A DNA stretch of 52,695 nucleotides from assembly GCA_902633595.1 (NCBI GenBank), contig CACPGV010000003.1, positions 1-52,695 on the forward strand, given 5' to 3'. This document shows, piece by piece, positions 1-9,959 of the stretch; the first letter of the stretch is position 1; every line of letters begins with the position of its first letter. The notes beneath the pieces are model-generated. The model made no database searches and had not been told where the DNA came from. It worked only from the letters and a program-made list of their open reading frames with translations. This DNA is from an uncultured Pelagibacteraceae bacterium. GTDB lineage: Bacteria > Pseudomonadota > Alphaproteobacteria > Pelagibacterales > Pelagibacteraceae. The position numbers and the translations under genes are program-made.

Positions 1-140
1 AATAAAATTTTAAGTTTATGGTGTTTTTCAAAAGTACATAGACCGTAGTCTTCAGCCATAAAAAAAATATGATCTTTGAAATCAGAAAGATATTTGGGAC
101 TAAATAGTTGATTACCTAGTATCAAAAAAAGCTTCATCAT
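1..140 (-). CDS. Cryptochrome/photolyase-related protein, N-terminal fragment truncated by window edge
   Basis: Reverse translation MMKLFLILGNQLFSPKYLSDFKDHIFFMAEDYGLCTFEKHHKLKIL resembles the N-terminus of the FeS-type (PhrB-like) photolyase-related family; ORF open to window start. Confidence 0.6.
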   Translation of the reverse strand, partial: MMKLFLILGNQLFSPKYLSDFKDHIFFMAEDYGLCTFEKHHKLKIL

Positions 141-220
141 GTTAAATTACACATTTTAAAGTGTTATTACACGCGTCATTATTTGCATTTAATTAGTCAA
201 TAATGATGTTATTTATAGTT

Positions 221-931
221 ATGAAAAAAGTTATTTTGGGTGCTACGGGGTCAATAGGTTCATCTTTAGCAAAGAAACTAATTGAAAGTGGAGATCAAGT
301 CCATCTTGTTGGAAGGAATGAAGCTAGTATCTCAAGCTTAGCTAATGAATTAAATTCTTCTTATACAATTTGTGACGTTCTTGAGGAAAATTTTTCAGAT
401 AAAATTTTAAGTGATCTAGGAGATACTCCAGTTAATGGATTAGCCTTCTGTGTGGGTTCAATAGATTTAAAACCTCTTAAGCTAACAAAGAGAAGTGATT
501 TCATGCAATCATTTAATTTAAATTTAATTTCTGCGGCAGAAGTAATTAAAGCCTTGGCAGACAATCTAAAAAAAAATAAAGGATCAGTTGTACTATTTTC
601 TACAGTTGCAATAAAACAAGGATTTCCTAATCACGCTATTGTAGCTTCAGCAAAAGGTGCAGTTGAAGGGTTAACAGTATCTTTGGCCGCTGAATTTGCT
701 CCCAATATCAGAGTGAATTGCATTGCTCCAAGTTTAACTAATTCAAAAATTTCTGAATTTTTACTAAAAAATGAAAAAATAGCTGAGGGGATAGCCAAGA
801 TGCACCCACTTAAAAGATTAGGGAACGGAAGTGATTCATCATCAATGGCAAAATTTTTATTAAGTGAAGACAGTTCATGGATTACTGGGCAAGTTATAGG
901 AGTAGATGGAGGAAGATCATCTGTCGCATAA
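221..931 (+). CDS. SDR family NAD(P)-dependent oxidoreductase
   Basis: VILGATGSIGSSLAKKL Rossmann motif, ASAKGAVEG active-site region, C-terminal GQVIGVDGG; start moved to internal ATG at 221. Confidence 0.85.
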   Translation: MKKVILGATGSIGSSLAKKLIESGDQVHLVGRNEASISSLANELNSSYTICDVLEENFSDKILSDLGDTPVNGLAFCVGSIDLKPLKLTKRSDFMQSFNLNLISAAEVIKALADNLKKNKGSVVLFSTVAIKQGFPNHAIVASAKGAVEGLTVSLAAEFAPNIRVNCIAPSLTNSKISEFLLKNEKIAEGIAKMHPLKRLGNGSDSSSMAKFLLSEDSSWITGQVIGVDGGRSSVA

Positions 932-962
932 CAATTACTCTGTAATAGAATAAATACATATT

Positions 963-1445
963 ATGAAAAAAATATTAGTTTTATTTATAAGTACTTTTTT
1001 GAGTTTAAACGTTTTTGCAGCTGGTGGTGACGGTGGCGGAAGCTCAGATGCTTCAATGTATGATGAAGGAATTAAGTTAGTTAAAAGGGCTGGTAAATTA
1101 GAAAAAAAAGATAAATCCGATAAAGCAAAAAAAATATATTCTCAAGCTTTTAAGAAATTTGAAAAGGCTTATTCAAAAGATAAAAAGAATCCAGATATTC
1201 TTAATTATTTAGGTTTTACCTCTAGAAAATCAGGAAATTTTACTGAAGCAGAGGATTATTATCTAAAAGGCTTAAGTATCAATCCAAAACATAATGGTAT
1301 TAATGAATACCTAGGAGAACTTTACGTCCAAACAAATAGAATTGATAAAGCAAACGAAAGATTGGAAGTTTTAAAAACTTGTAATTGTAAAGAGTACCAA
1401 GAACTCGAGTTAATAATAAAAACTCGAGGCACTAAAATTTACTAA
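963..1445 (+). CDS. Secreted tetratricopeptide repeat protein
   Basis: Signal peptide MKKILVLFISTFLSLNVFA, then TPR-like NYLGFTSRKSGNFTEAEDYYLKGLSINP. Confidence 0.75.
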   Translation: MKKILVLFISTFLSLNVFAAGGDGGGSSDASMYDEGIKLVKRAGKLEKKDKSDKAKKIYSQAFKKFEKAYSKDKKNPDILNYLGFTSRKSGNFTEAEDYYLKGLSINPKHNGINEYLGELYVQTNRIDKANERLEVLKTCNCKEYQELELIIKTRGTKIY

Positions 1446-1819
1446 GATAAATCTACAGCAAACTTTTTTAATTTTTCAATTGGAATTAGCTCCAAAGTTT
1501 TAATGTTAGTTTTTTTTAGATAAATAGAACACGCAGCATCTTCTTCAATAGCTCGCGCGTACCAAGTAGCACACACACACCAATTATCTCCTTCTTTTAA
1601 ACCTGGAAAGCCAAACTCAGGGTGGGGAGTAATAAGATCATTGCCTACTTTCTTTGACCAAATTAAAAATTTATCAGTAACTTTTGCACAAACGGTGTGA
1701 ACACCCTGATCATTCTTATCGGTATTACAACAACCATCTCTCAACCAACCGGTAAGGGGATCATTTGAGCATGACTCTAGTGGTTCTCCAAAAACATTTT
1801 TTTGTGGCTGATTACTCAT
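1442..1819 (-). CDS. DUF2237 family protein
   Basis: NVFGEPLESCSNDPLTGWLRDGCCNT...HTVCAKVTDKFL...GNDLITPHPEFGFPGLKEGDNWCVCA is characteristic of DUF2237. Confidence 0.85.
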   Translation of the reverse strand: MSNQPQKNVFGEPLESCSNDPLTGWLRDGCCNTDKNDQGVHTVCAKVTDKFLIWSKKVGNDLITPHPEFGFPGLKEGDNWCVCATWYARAIEEDAACSIYLKKTNIKTLELIPIEKLKKFAVDLS

Positions 1820-2424
1820 CTTGTGAAAACATTAGCAATTTTTTTATCAATTTCTAAATTAAAAGAGAAAGATCTTCTTTCTCCGTTTGATTTAAAGGGA
1901 TAAGCAGTATGCATTAAATAATGTGGGAAGAGTATCATATCTCCTACTTTAGGTTGATGATTATAAATACTTTCACTTAAAAGCATTTTATTTCCATTAA
2001 TAAAGTCGATTGACCCATCGATATTAGTATTTTTTTTATTTTTTGAAATAAATTTGGGAATTTTTAAATAACCAACCCCAGAAATATGCCCATCATGAAA
2101 GTGAATTGGATTATATTCATTATTGAATTGCCGTACAACCCAAAAATTTTTTATTTTTATTTTTGAAATTTTCTTTCCTAAACTTTTATAAATATATTTA
2201 TTTACTTCGTGGTGTATTGTTTTTTCTAAATTTTTTTTAATGAAACTTTTTGGAATTTGAAACTCTTGTTTTACTTGTCCAACTAACTTATTTGAATAAT
2301 CAAATTTTTTTAACAAATTTTTTTTTGAAATAATTTTATTCACTTCATTATTTAATTTTTTAATAATATTATTTGATATTTTTAATTTAGCGATTTTTGG
2401 GCCAAACGGACTTATAACTTTCAT
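1816..2424 (-). CDS. Putative 2OG-Fe(II) oxygenase
   Basis: HFHDGHISGVGYLKIPK (HxD-like) and HYLMHTAYPF...ERRSFSFN double-stranded beta-helix signatures. Confidence 0.65.
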   Translation of the reverse strand: MKVISPFGPKIAKLKISNNIIKKLNNEVNKIISKKNLLKKFDYSNKLVGQVKQEFQIPKSFIKKNLEKTIHHEVNKYIYKSLGKKISKIKIKNFWVVRQFNNEYNPIHFHDGHISGVGYLKIPKFISKNKKNTNIDGSIDFINGNKMLLSESIYNHQPKVGDMILFPHYLMHTAYPFKSNGERRSFSFNLEIDKKIANVFTR

Positions 2425-2891
2425 TATAGTTTCGTGGGGTTTGGTTGGCCTTTATAAATTTCTTCTGGGTCAAATTTTTTTTCTTTTTCTTTAAATTCTA
2501 ATTCTATTTCCTCTGAATTTTTTATAGGACCCAAAGGTATTGATCGATAAAAACAAGATTTATATCCTACATGGCAACTAGCACCATTTCCAATATCCAC
2601 TGACATCCATAATGCGTCTTGATCATCATCAATTCTTAAGTCCATTACTTTCTGAACAAATCCACTAGTTTTACCTTTATGCCACAAAGCTTTTTTTGAT
2701 CTACTCCAATAGTGAGCTTCTTTTGTTTCAATTGTTCTTTTTAAAGCATCTACGTTCATGTATCCATGCATTAACAGATCTCCAGAACTACTATCTGTAG
2801 TCGTAACAGGTATAAGGCCATTATCATCAAACTTAGGCGAAAGAAATTTTCCTTCTTCTACCTCAAAAATATTTTCTCTTTTTTTGAACAT
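2424..2891 (-). CDS. hisI: Phosphoribosyl-AMP cyclohydrolase
   Basis: MHGYMNVDALKRTIETKEAHYWSRSKKALWHKGKTSG and CHVGYKSCFYR are diagnostic. Confidence 0.93.
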   Translation of the reverse strand: MFKKRENIFEVEEGKFLSPKFDDNGLIPVTTTDSSSGDLLMHGYMNVDALKRTIETKEAHYWSRSKKALWHKGKTSGFVQKVMDLRIDDDQDALWMSVDIGNGASCHVGYKSCFYRSIPLGPIKNSEEIELEFKEKEKKFDPEEIYKGQPNPTKL

Positions 2892-2965
2892 GTCAGTAAA
2901 TTAGTGAAAAAAAGACAAAATAGCAATTTGCAATAATTAATTATGTCCTATAAAAACATCACTAT

Positions 2966-3574
2966 ATGAAGCTAGTGAAAGACATCAATAAAGAGTCTGC
3001 GAGCAAACCTCAAGTTAGCGACAAAGAGGCAGAAGAAGCAATAAAAAAAATTCTTACGTGGATAGGAGAAGATCCGACTAGAGAGGGGTTAATAGAAACA
3101 CCTAAAAGAGTTGTAAAAGCATTCAAAGAATATTTTAAAGGTTATAGCCAAAACGCAGAGTCAGATTTATCTAAAACTTTTGGAGATGTAGAAGGGTACG
3201 ACGATATGGTGATAGAAAAGAATATTACTTTAGAGAGTCATTGCGAACACCACATGGCACCAATTATTGGGGTAGCTCACGTATCATACATTCCTAACAA
3301 AAAAGTTGTTGGACTTAGTAAATTAGCTAGAACAGTTGAAATTTTTTCTAAAAGACTACAAACACAAGAGAGACTTACAATGCAAATCGCAAAAACTTTA
3401 ATGAGTGCTTTAGATGCAAAAGGTGTTGCTGTTACCATTGATGCTGCACATCAATGTATGACTATGCGAGGTATTAAAAAAGAAAGAGCAACTACTGTTA
3501 CAAATTATTTTCTAGGTTCATTTAAAGAAGATTTAGGTATTCAAAATAGATATTTAAAATATATCGGACATTAA
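2966..3574 (+). CDS. folE: GTP cyclohydrolase I
   Basis: SHCEHHMAPIIGVAHVSYIPNKKVVGLSKLAR and QERLTMQIA motifs. Confidence 0.96.
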   Translation: MKLVKDINKESASKPQVSDKEAEEAIKKILTWIGEDPTREGLIETPKRVVKAFKEYFKGYSQNAESDLSKTFGDVEGYDDMVIEKNITLESHCEHHMAPIIGVAHVSYIPNKKVVGLSKLARTVEIFSKRLQTQERLTMQIAKTLMSALDAKGVAVTIDAAHQCMTMRGIKKERATTVTNYFLGSFKEDLGIQNRYLKYIGH

Positions 3575-4576
3575 ATGTCAGAAAAATTTAAAGCGATCAT
3601 TATAGATAATCAAAACGATAAATTTTCAAGAGATATAAAAGAAATTGATACTACACATCTTAAAGATGGAAATGTTTTAGTAAAAGTCGATTATTCCAGT
3701 TTAAATTTCAAAGACGCTATGATTTTAAATGATGGCGGAAGAATAGTAAGAAAATTCCCTTTTGTTCCAGGTATAGATTTTTCAGGAACAGTTGTTGAAA
3801 GCGAGGACAGCAAGTTTGTAAAAGATGATAAAGTTATACTGACAGGCTTTAGAGTTGGAGAGGCTTTTTTTGGAGGCTTCGCACAATACGCTAAAGTTGA
3901 CTCGAATTTTTTAATTAAAATACCAAAGGATTTAGACAGCCATAAAGCGATGATGCTAGGTACAGCTGGATTTACTGCTTTACTATGTAGTTTTGCTGTA
4001 AAAGCAAAAGAAGAATTATTGTTAGGTGAAAAAGTTAAAGATGTTTTAGTCACAGGCGCAACAGGCGGAGTAGGGAGTATTGCTGTGATGATTTTATCAA
4101 AAATGGGTTACGACGTTCATGCGGTCACAGGAAAAAAAGATAAAAATGATTATTTAAAAGACTTAGGCGCAAAAAATATTATTGATAGAAAAGAATTTGA
4201 AGGCGAAAGTAAATTACTTGAAAAAGGAGTATGGGACGGTGTAGTTGATACTGTTGGTGGCTCCGCATTAACCAAAATATTTGCGCAAACTAAACCAGGA
4301 GGGATAGTTGCAGCATGTGGGAATGCTGGTGGTATTAAAATAAATACAACTGTAATGCCTTTTATAATTAGAGGTGTAAAACTTTGGGGTATAGACTCTT
4401 CTGGTTCATCGTTAAAAAGAAGAGAATTCGTTTGGAATGAAGCAGCTAAACTTATCGAATTTTCAAAAGTTCAATCTTTTACTAAAGAGCTCTCTTTTAT
4501 TGAGCTATTAGAGACTTATCCTAAACTTTTAAAAGGAGAGTTTTTTGGTAGAGCAATAGTAAATCCGAATAAATAA
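3575..4576 (+). CDS. acuI: YhdH/AcuI-type MDR oxidoreductase (acryloyl-CoA reductase-like)
   Basis: NFKDAMILNDGGRIVRKFPFVPGIDFSGTV, VTGATGGVGSIAV; YhdH/YhfP family architecture. Confidence 0.8.
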   Translation: MSEKFKAIIIDNQNDKFSRDIKEIDTTHLKDGNVLVKVDYSSLNFKDAMILNDGGRIVRKFPFVPGIDFSGTVVESEDSKFVKDDKVILTGFRVGEAFFGGFAQYAKVDSNFLIKIPKDLDSHKAMMLGTAGFTALLCSFAVKAKEELLLGEKVKDVLVTGATGGVGSIAVMILSKMGYDVHAVTGKKDKNDYLKDLGAKNIIDRKEFEGESKLLEKGVWDGVVDTVGGSALTKIFAQTKPGGIVAACGNAGGIKINTTVMPFIIRGVKLWGIDSSGSSLKRREFVWNEAAKLIEFSKVQSFTKELSFIELLETYPKLLKGEFFGRAIVNPNK

Positions 4577-4590
4577 TAAAATTTATAACT

Positions 4591-5481
4591 ATGGACTGGG
4601 ATAAACTTAAAATTTTTCATACTGTTGCAGAAGCAACAAGTTTTACTAAAGCTTCAACTATTCTTAATCTTAGTCAATCAGCAATAAGCCGTCAAATACA
4701 AGCTTTAGAGACAGACTTAAAAATTCAATTATTTGAGAGACATGCAAGAGGCTTAGTTCTTACAGAAAATGGAGAGTATTTGTTTAAGTCCGCTCACGAA
4801 GTTATCTCAAAGTTAAAAGACGTAGAGTCAAATTTAAGCGGGCATAGAGACAAGCTTAATGGGAAACTAACTGTTACAACAGTCGTCAGTTTTGGGACAA
4901 CCTGGCTCACACCTAGAATAAAAGAATTCATGGATTTGCATCCAGAAATAGAAATAGAATTAATATTTGACGATAAAGAACTTGATTTGAGTACACGTCA
5001 AGCTGATGTGGCAATTCGAATGAGAAGACCAAAACAATTAAATTTAATACAAAAAAAGTTTGTTGATTTTAATTATCACATTTATGGTTCAAATGAATAT
5101 TTAGAAAAAAATGGTTATCCAAAGTCTTTAAAAGATTTAGATAAACATAAGTTTATCACTTATGGTAGAGGAGCGCCATCTCCTGTTTATAACCCAGACT
5201 GGGTTTTGAAACTTGGTTCTAAAGAGGGAAAAAAAAGAAAATCAATTATGAAAGTAAATAGTGTATATGGATTATTATTAGCTGTACAAAGTGGAGTTGG
5301 TCTAGCTGCTATTCCTGACTATATAGCTCATAATGTAAATAATATTACAAAAGTTTTACCAACGGAATCTGGTAAACCAACCGAAACACATTTTGTTTAT
5401 CCTGCTTCCTTAAAAAATAATGCAAGATTAATGGCATTTAGAAACTTTATTTTTACCAAAGTGAATGAATGGAAATTTTAA
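4591..5481 (+). CDS. LysR family transcriptional regulator
   Basis: N-terminal HTH MDWDKLKIFHTVAEATSFTKASTILNLSQSAISRQIQALE; substrate-binding domain. Confidence 0.92.
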   Translation: MDWDKLKIFHTVAEATSFTKASTILNLSQSAISRQIQALETDLKIQLFERHARGLVLTENGEYLFKSAHEVISKLKDVESNLSGHRDKLNGKLTVTTVVSFGTTWLTPRIKEFMDLHPEIEIELIFDDKELDLSTRQADVAIRMRRPKQLNLIQKKFVDFNYHIYGSNEYLEKNGYPKSLKDLDKHKFITYGRGAPSPVYNPDWVLKLGSKEGKKRKSIMKVNSVYGLLLAVQSGVGLAAIPDYIAHNVNNITKVLPTESGKPTETHFVYPASLKNNARLMAFRNFIFTKVNEWKF

Positions 5482-6587
5482 TTTCTTTTATTATACCTTT
5501 TGTAATCTTACTTACGGTTGTAGTTTTCATACATGAGTACGGACATTATTATTTTGCTAAAAAATATGGTGTTGGTGTTACTGATTTTTCCATAGGATTT
5601 GGTAAAGAGTTATTCGGTTTTAACGATAAATCTGGAACAAGATGGAAATTTTGTGCAATTCCTATGGGTGGATACGTGAAATTTTTTGGAGATAGAAATG
5701 TTTTTAGCCAAGCAGAGCAAGAGGAGCTTTTAAAAAAATACAATGAAGAGGATAGAAAGAAGCTTTTCGTAGTTAAACCTCTCTATCAGAGATCTTTAAT
5801 TGTGGCAGCAGGACCTTTTGCAAATTTTCTATTAGCTATAGTAATATTTGCATTTATCTACATGGTTGCGGGCAAAGATTTTACCCCTGCTCAAATTCAA
5901 GAAGTTCAGCCTGAAAGTCCAGCATTTGTTGCAGGTATTAAATCTGGAGATGTAATTAAGTCAATCAATAATAATGATGTTAAAAGCATTATGGAAGTTT
6001 CAGCTTTTATAAACTCCTCTTCCTCCAAAACAATTAATATAAAGATACTACGAAATGATAACGAACTAGATTTTAACGTTAATCCAAAATTTATAAAAGG
6101 AGAGGACTCATTAGGAAATAAAATTAATAAGAAGATAATAGGTATTAAAATTGCCCCTCTAAATAACGAAATTGAAAGGCAAAGGCTAGGTCCAGCAACG
6201 GCTTTATTTTATGCTGTAAAGGAGACATGGTTTGTTATTGGTGCTTCATGGGAATTTGTGATCTCTATGTTTAAAGGCACTGGAGATACTTCTCAATTAG
6301 GAGGACCAATTAAGATTGCCAAGATTTCTGGGCAAGTTGCTAAATTGGGGTTCATAGCTTTTCTTAGTATCATGGCTTATATCTCAATAAGTTTAGGATT
6401 TATAAATTTGTTTCCAATCCCAATGTTAGATGGTGGACATTTAATGTTTTACGCTTTTGAAAAAATATTAGGGAGACCTCTAACTCAAAGAACTCAGGAA
6501 GGATTCTTTCGAATCGGGTTATTTTTGCTACTTTCTTTAATGTTTTTTACAACATTTAACGACCTAAAGGATTTAGGCTTATTTTAA
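5469..6587 (+). CDS. rseP: Site-2 protease, RIP metalloprotease
   Basis: VVFIHEYGHYYFAKKYGV (HExxH), PDZ region, NLFPIPMLDGGHLMFY. Confidence 0.95.
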   Translation: MEILISFIIPFVILLTVVVFIHEYGHYYFAKKYGVGVTDFSIGFGKELFGFNDKSGTRWKFCAIPMGGYVKFFGDRNVFSQAEQEELLKKYNEEDRKKLFVVKPLYQRSLIVAAGPFANFLLAIVIFAFIYMVAGKDFTPAQIQEVQPESPAFVAGIKSGDVIKSINNNDVKSIMEVSAFINSSSSKTINIKILRNDNELDFNVNPKFIKGEDSLGNKINKKIIGIKIAPLNNEIERQRLGPATALFYAVKETWFVIGASWEFVISMFKGTGDTSQLGGPIKIAKISGQVAKLGFIAFLSIMAYISISLGFINLFPIPMLDGGHLMFYAFEKILGRPLTQRTQEGFFRIGLFLLLSLMFFTTFNDLKDLGLF

Positions 6588-6734
6588 GCCATTTTTTTTG
6601 CTCAAAAAAGTTAATAAAATAAAGGTTTATTTCACATACAATATATAGTGTTAATATTTACGTGAAACACTAAAAAAACATTGATTTTATTGAATTTTTT
6701 TGCAGATTAGAAAGTAACTAAAAAAGGGGCATAA

Positions 6735-7010
6735 ATGAATAAAAAACAACTAGTAGCAAAAATATCGTCAACTTTGGGTCAAAGTAAAGCTGATGCTGAG
6801 AGAACTTTTGATTCAATAACGACAATAATACTGGATGCTTTGAAAAATGACGATACTGTTAAAATAGCTGGTTTTGGTACTTATAAAGTAGCAAAAAGAA
6901 AAGCTAGAGTGGGCAGAAATCCGAGAACTGGTGAGTCTATTCAAATATCTGCATCTCAAAAAGTTAAGTTTTTACCAGCTAAAAGCTTAAAAGAAATGTT
7001 TAATAAATAA
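6735..7010 (+). CDS. HU family DNA-binding protein
   Basis: MNKKQLVAKISSTLGQSKADAERTFDSI...GFGTYKVAKRKARVGRNPRTGESIQI. Confidence 0.95.
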   Translation: MNKKQLVAKISSTLGQSKADAERTFDSITTIILDALKNDDTVKIAGFGTYKVAKRKARVGRNPRTGESIQISASQKVKFLPAKSLKEMFNK

Positions 7011-7020
7011 CTTCTTATTT

Positions 7021-7051
7021 TAATAGCTCTCGTTTAAAGCGAGAGCTATTA
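7021..7051 (+). terminator. Hairpin downstream of HU gene, likely intrinsic terminator
   Basis: TAATAGCTCTCG-tttaaag-CGAGAGCTATTA, perfect 12-bp stem just after the HU stop; no strong T-run. Confidence 0.65.
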
Positions 7052-7179
7052 AATTTAAACATACTTTAAATACCCTGTTACCATTGCATTTTCAGCATAG
7101 CTAATTTCAAGTCATATCAATTCAATTTCTTGTTTTATCGAAGTATAGAATCCCTTTATTCAAACAGGGAGAAATAACT

Positions 7180-8472
7180 ATGAAAAAATACATTGGTTAC
7201 TTTTTTGCAGGTGCAGCCATTTACTTTGGTTTTGCTGGTTTAGGTTATGCCGAAACTACAGTATCTGCGGAAGTACAATACATATTTAATACTATATTAT
7301 TTTTGATGTCAGGTTTCTTGGTCATGTGGATGGCCGCAGGTTTCGCAATGCTAGAATCAGGATTAGTTACATCTAAATCCGTATCTGCAATCTGTGCAAA
7401 AAATATAGGACTATATTCAATCGCCGGAGTAATGTTCTGGTTGGTTGGTTACAATTTAGCATACGGTATTCCGGAAGGTGGATACATTGGAACATTTACT
7501 CCATGGAGTGATGCTTCCTCAGTAGATACAGGTTATTCTGACGGATCAGACTGGTTTTTCCAGATGGTATTCTGTGCAACGACAATGTCAATTGTATCTG
7601 GAACTTTAGCTGAAAGAATTAAAATTTGGCCGTTTTTCTTATTTGCTGCAATTTTAACTGGAATTATCTATCCAATTCAAATGGGTTGGCAGTGGGGTGG
7701 CGGATGGTTATCAGCCGCTGGTTTCTCAGATTTTGCTGGTTCAACATTAGTACACGCTGCAGGTGGTTCTGCCGCTTTAGCAGGTGCGATTGTACTTGGA
7801 GCAAGAACTGGTAGATTTAGTTCAGGTGGCGGAGTCAAATCTATGACACCATTTGCTGCATCATCAATTCCGTTAGCAACATTAGGAGTATTTATACTTT
7901 GGTTAGGTTGGTTCGGTTTTAATGGTGGTTCACAGTTAGCCGCTGGAACATTAGAAGATGTTTCTTCAGTAGCCACAATTTATATCAATACAAACTTAGC
8001 TGCCGGTGGTGGTGTTTTAACTGCTGCAGTAGTTTCAAGATTAATTGGCGGAAAAACAGATGTTGTAATGATGTTAAACGGTGCGATTGCAGGATTAGTA
8101 GCAATCACAGCGGAACCATTAGCACCTACTCCTTTAGCTGCAATATTCATCGGAGCAATTGGTGGATTAGTAATGTACTTCTCAACTCAACTTTTATTTA
8201 AGTTAAAAATAGACGATGTAGTTGGAGCGATACCAGCGCACTTAGTTGCGGGTATTTGGGGTACATTAGCAGTTCCATTAACAAATGGAGATACTTCATT
8301 TGGAGCTCAGTTCCTTGGAACAATTTCAGTCGTAGTATTCGTATTTGTTGTATCACTAATAGTGTTCCAAATTATGAAAGCTACAATCGGTTTAAGAATC
8401 AGTAAAGAAGCTGAGAAACTTGGAACTGATAAAGCTGAAATCGGAGTGATAGCTTACGGTATCAGAGACTAA
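7180..8472 (+). CDS. amt: Ammonium transporter (copy 1)
   Basis: MAAGFAMLESGLV, GWQWGGGW, DFAGSTLVHAAGG, DDVVGAIPAHLVAGIWG Amt signatures. Confidence 0.95.
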   Translation: MKKYIGYFFAGAAIYFGFAGLGYAETTVSAEVQYIFNTILFLMSGFLVMWMAAGFAMLESGLVTSKSVSAICAKNIGLYSIAGVMFWLVGYNLAYGIPEGGYIGTFTPWSDASSVDTGYSDGSDWFFQMVFCATTMSIVSGTLAERIKIWPFFLFAAILTGIIYPIQMGWQWGGGWLSAAGFSDFAGSTLVHAAGGSAALAGAIVLGARTGRFSSGGGVKSMTPFAASSIPLATLGVFILWLGWFGFNGGSQLAAGTLEDVSSVATIYINTNLAAGGGVLTAAVVSRLIGGKTDVVMMLNGAIAGLVAITAEPLAPTPLAAIFIGAIGGLVMYFSTQLLFKLKIDDVVGAIPAHLVAGIWGTLAVPLTNGDTSFGAQFLGTISVVVFVFVVSLIVFQIMKATIGLRISKEAEKLGTDKAEIGVIAYGIRD

Positions 8473-8507
8473 TAAATAATTCCCTCCCTCGTTAGTTGGG
8501 ATAAATT

Positions 8508-8543
8508 ATAAGGCCTGGTTGCGACCCCCGCACCAGGCCTTAT
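8508..8543 (+). terminator. Rho-independent terminator between the two amt genes
   Basis: ATAAGGCCTGGT-tgcgacccccgc-ACCAGGCCTTAT, 12-bp perfect stem followed by TTGTTTT. Confidence 0.85.
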
Positions 8544-8629
8544 TTGTTTTCGGCATGACTAGTATGCATTTAAAACATAATTAAAACTTCAGTATTTTGA
8601 TAGTTCATTGGCAACAAAAGGGGGGAACA

Positions 8630-9919
8630 ATGAAAAAATTAACTTTAATTTTTTTAGGTTGTATTTTTGCAATATTTTATAACGTTAATAGTTTTGCTCA
8701 AACTACAATGTCTCAAGAGGGACAATATATTTTTAACTCATTAGGTTTCTATATTGGTGGAGTACTAGTTGCTTTCATGGCGGCTGGTTTTTGCATGCTA
8801 GAGAGTGGTTTAGTTACCACCAAGAGTGTTTCGACAATTGCCGCTAAAAATATAGGTAAATTTGCTATTTGTTCACTGATATTTTTTTTGGTGGGTTACA
8901 ATTTAGCTTACGGAGTGCCAGAAGGTGGCTTCATGGGTTCATTTTCAATTTGGACTGATACCACAGATGCTGAAACAGGTTATTCAGGATATTCAGACTG
9001 GTTTTTTCAAACTATGTTTGTTTGCGCAACCGCTTCAATCGTATCTGGAGCTGTAGCGGAGAGGATAAAGATTTGGCCTTTCTTTATATTTGCAGCAATT
9101 ATGGCAGGCGTTATTTATCCAATATCTATGGGATGGCAATGGGGTGGAGGTTGGTTAGCAACATCAGGGTTTTCTGATTTTGCTGGATCAACACTTGTCC
9201 ACGCTTGTGGTGGAGCAGCAGCCTTAGCAGGAATAATAGTCTTAGGCGCAAGAGAGGGAAGATTTGGAAGTAGAGGTGAAAAAAAATCTATGCAGCCTTT
9301 TGCAGCCTCAAGTATTCCGCTAGTAACTCTGGGAACTTTTTTACTTTGGTTTGGATGGTTTGGATTTAATGGTTTTAGCCAATTAGCAATGGGTACATTT
9401 GATGATGTAAACGCTATTTCAAAAATTGCTGTTAATACTCATTTAGCTGGTGCAGCGGGAACAGTAACAGGTGCTGCATTAACAAGATTGATTGGTGGAA
9501 AAACTGATATTGTAATGATGTTAAACGGTGCTTTAGCAGGTCTTGTTGCAATTACTGCTGAGCCTTTAACGCCAGGACCTATCACTGCAATGATAATTGG
9601 ATCAATTGGAGCAGTAATTATGTATTACGGAACTAAGCTGTTAGAAAATTTTGGATTAGACGATGTAGTTGGAGCAATTCCAGTACATATGTTTGCTGGA
9701 ATTTTTGGAACATTAGTTGTCCCATTAACAAACGCTGACACATCATTTGGCACTCAATTAATTGGTGTTATTTCAGTATGTATTTTTAGCTTTGTGTTGT
9801 CTTGGATTACTTTCAGTACTTTAAAATCAACAGTTGGGCTTAGAATAAGTAGAGCTGCTGAAAAACAAGGTACAGATAAGGCAGAAGTAGGCGTAATAGC
9901 TTATTCAATAAGAGACTAA
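8630..9919 (+). CDS. amt: Ammonium transporter (copy 2)
   Basis: Paralogue of preceding ORF; start at MKKLTLIF preceded by AAAGGGGGGAACA; same C-terminal GTDKAEVGVIAYSIRD motif. Confidence 0.95.
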   Translation: MKKLTLIFLGCIFAIFYNVNSFAQTTMSQEGQYIFNSLGFYIGGVLVAFMAAGFCMLESGLVTTKSVSTIAAKNIGKFAICSLIFFLVGYNLAYGVPEGGFMGSFSIWTDTTDAETGYSGYSDWFFQTMFVCATASIVSGAVAERIKIWPFFIFAAIMAGVIYPISMGWQWGGGWLATSGFSDFAGSTLVHACGGAAALAGIIVLGAREGRFGSRGEKKSMQPFAASSIPLVTLGTFLLWFGWFGFNGFSQLAMGTFDDVNAISKIAVNTHLAGAAGTVTGAALTRLIGGKTDIVMMLNGALAGLVAITAEPLTPGPITAMIIGSIGAVIMYYGTKLLENFGLDDVVGAIPVHMFAGIFGTLVVPLTNADTSFGTQLIGVISVCIFSFVLSWITFSTLKSTVGLRISRAAEKQGTDKAEVGVIAYSIRD

Positions 9920-9935
9920 TAATTAAAATTAAAAT

Positions 9936-9959
9936 AAAGGCCCGAACGATCGGGCCTTT
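9936..9959 (+). terminator. Rho-independent terminator between convergent amt copy 2 and bcp
   Basis: AAAGGCCCGA-ACGA-TCGGGCCTTTT. Confidence 0.85.

Noticed and set aside
3691-4053. 120-aa ORF antisense to the acuI-like gene
   Set aside because: Shadow ORF inside a conserved gene; no start context or family signature
7677-7976. ORF antisense to amt (99 aa), and the 62-aa ORF at 7626-7814
   Set aside because: Lie wholly within a strongly supported amt gene; low-complexity mirror of conserved coding sequence
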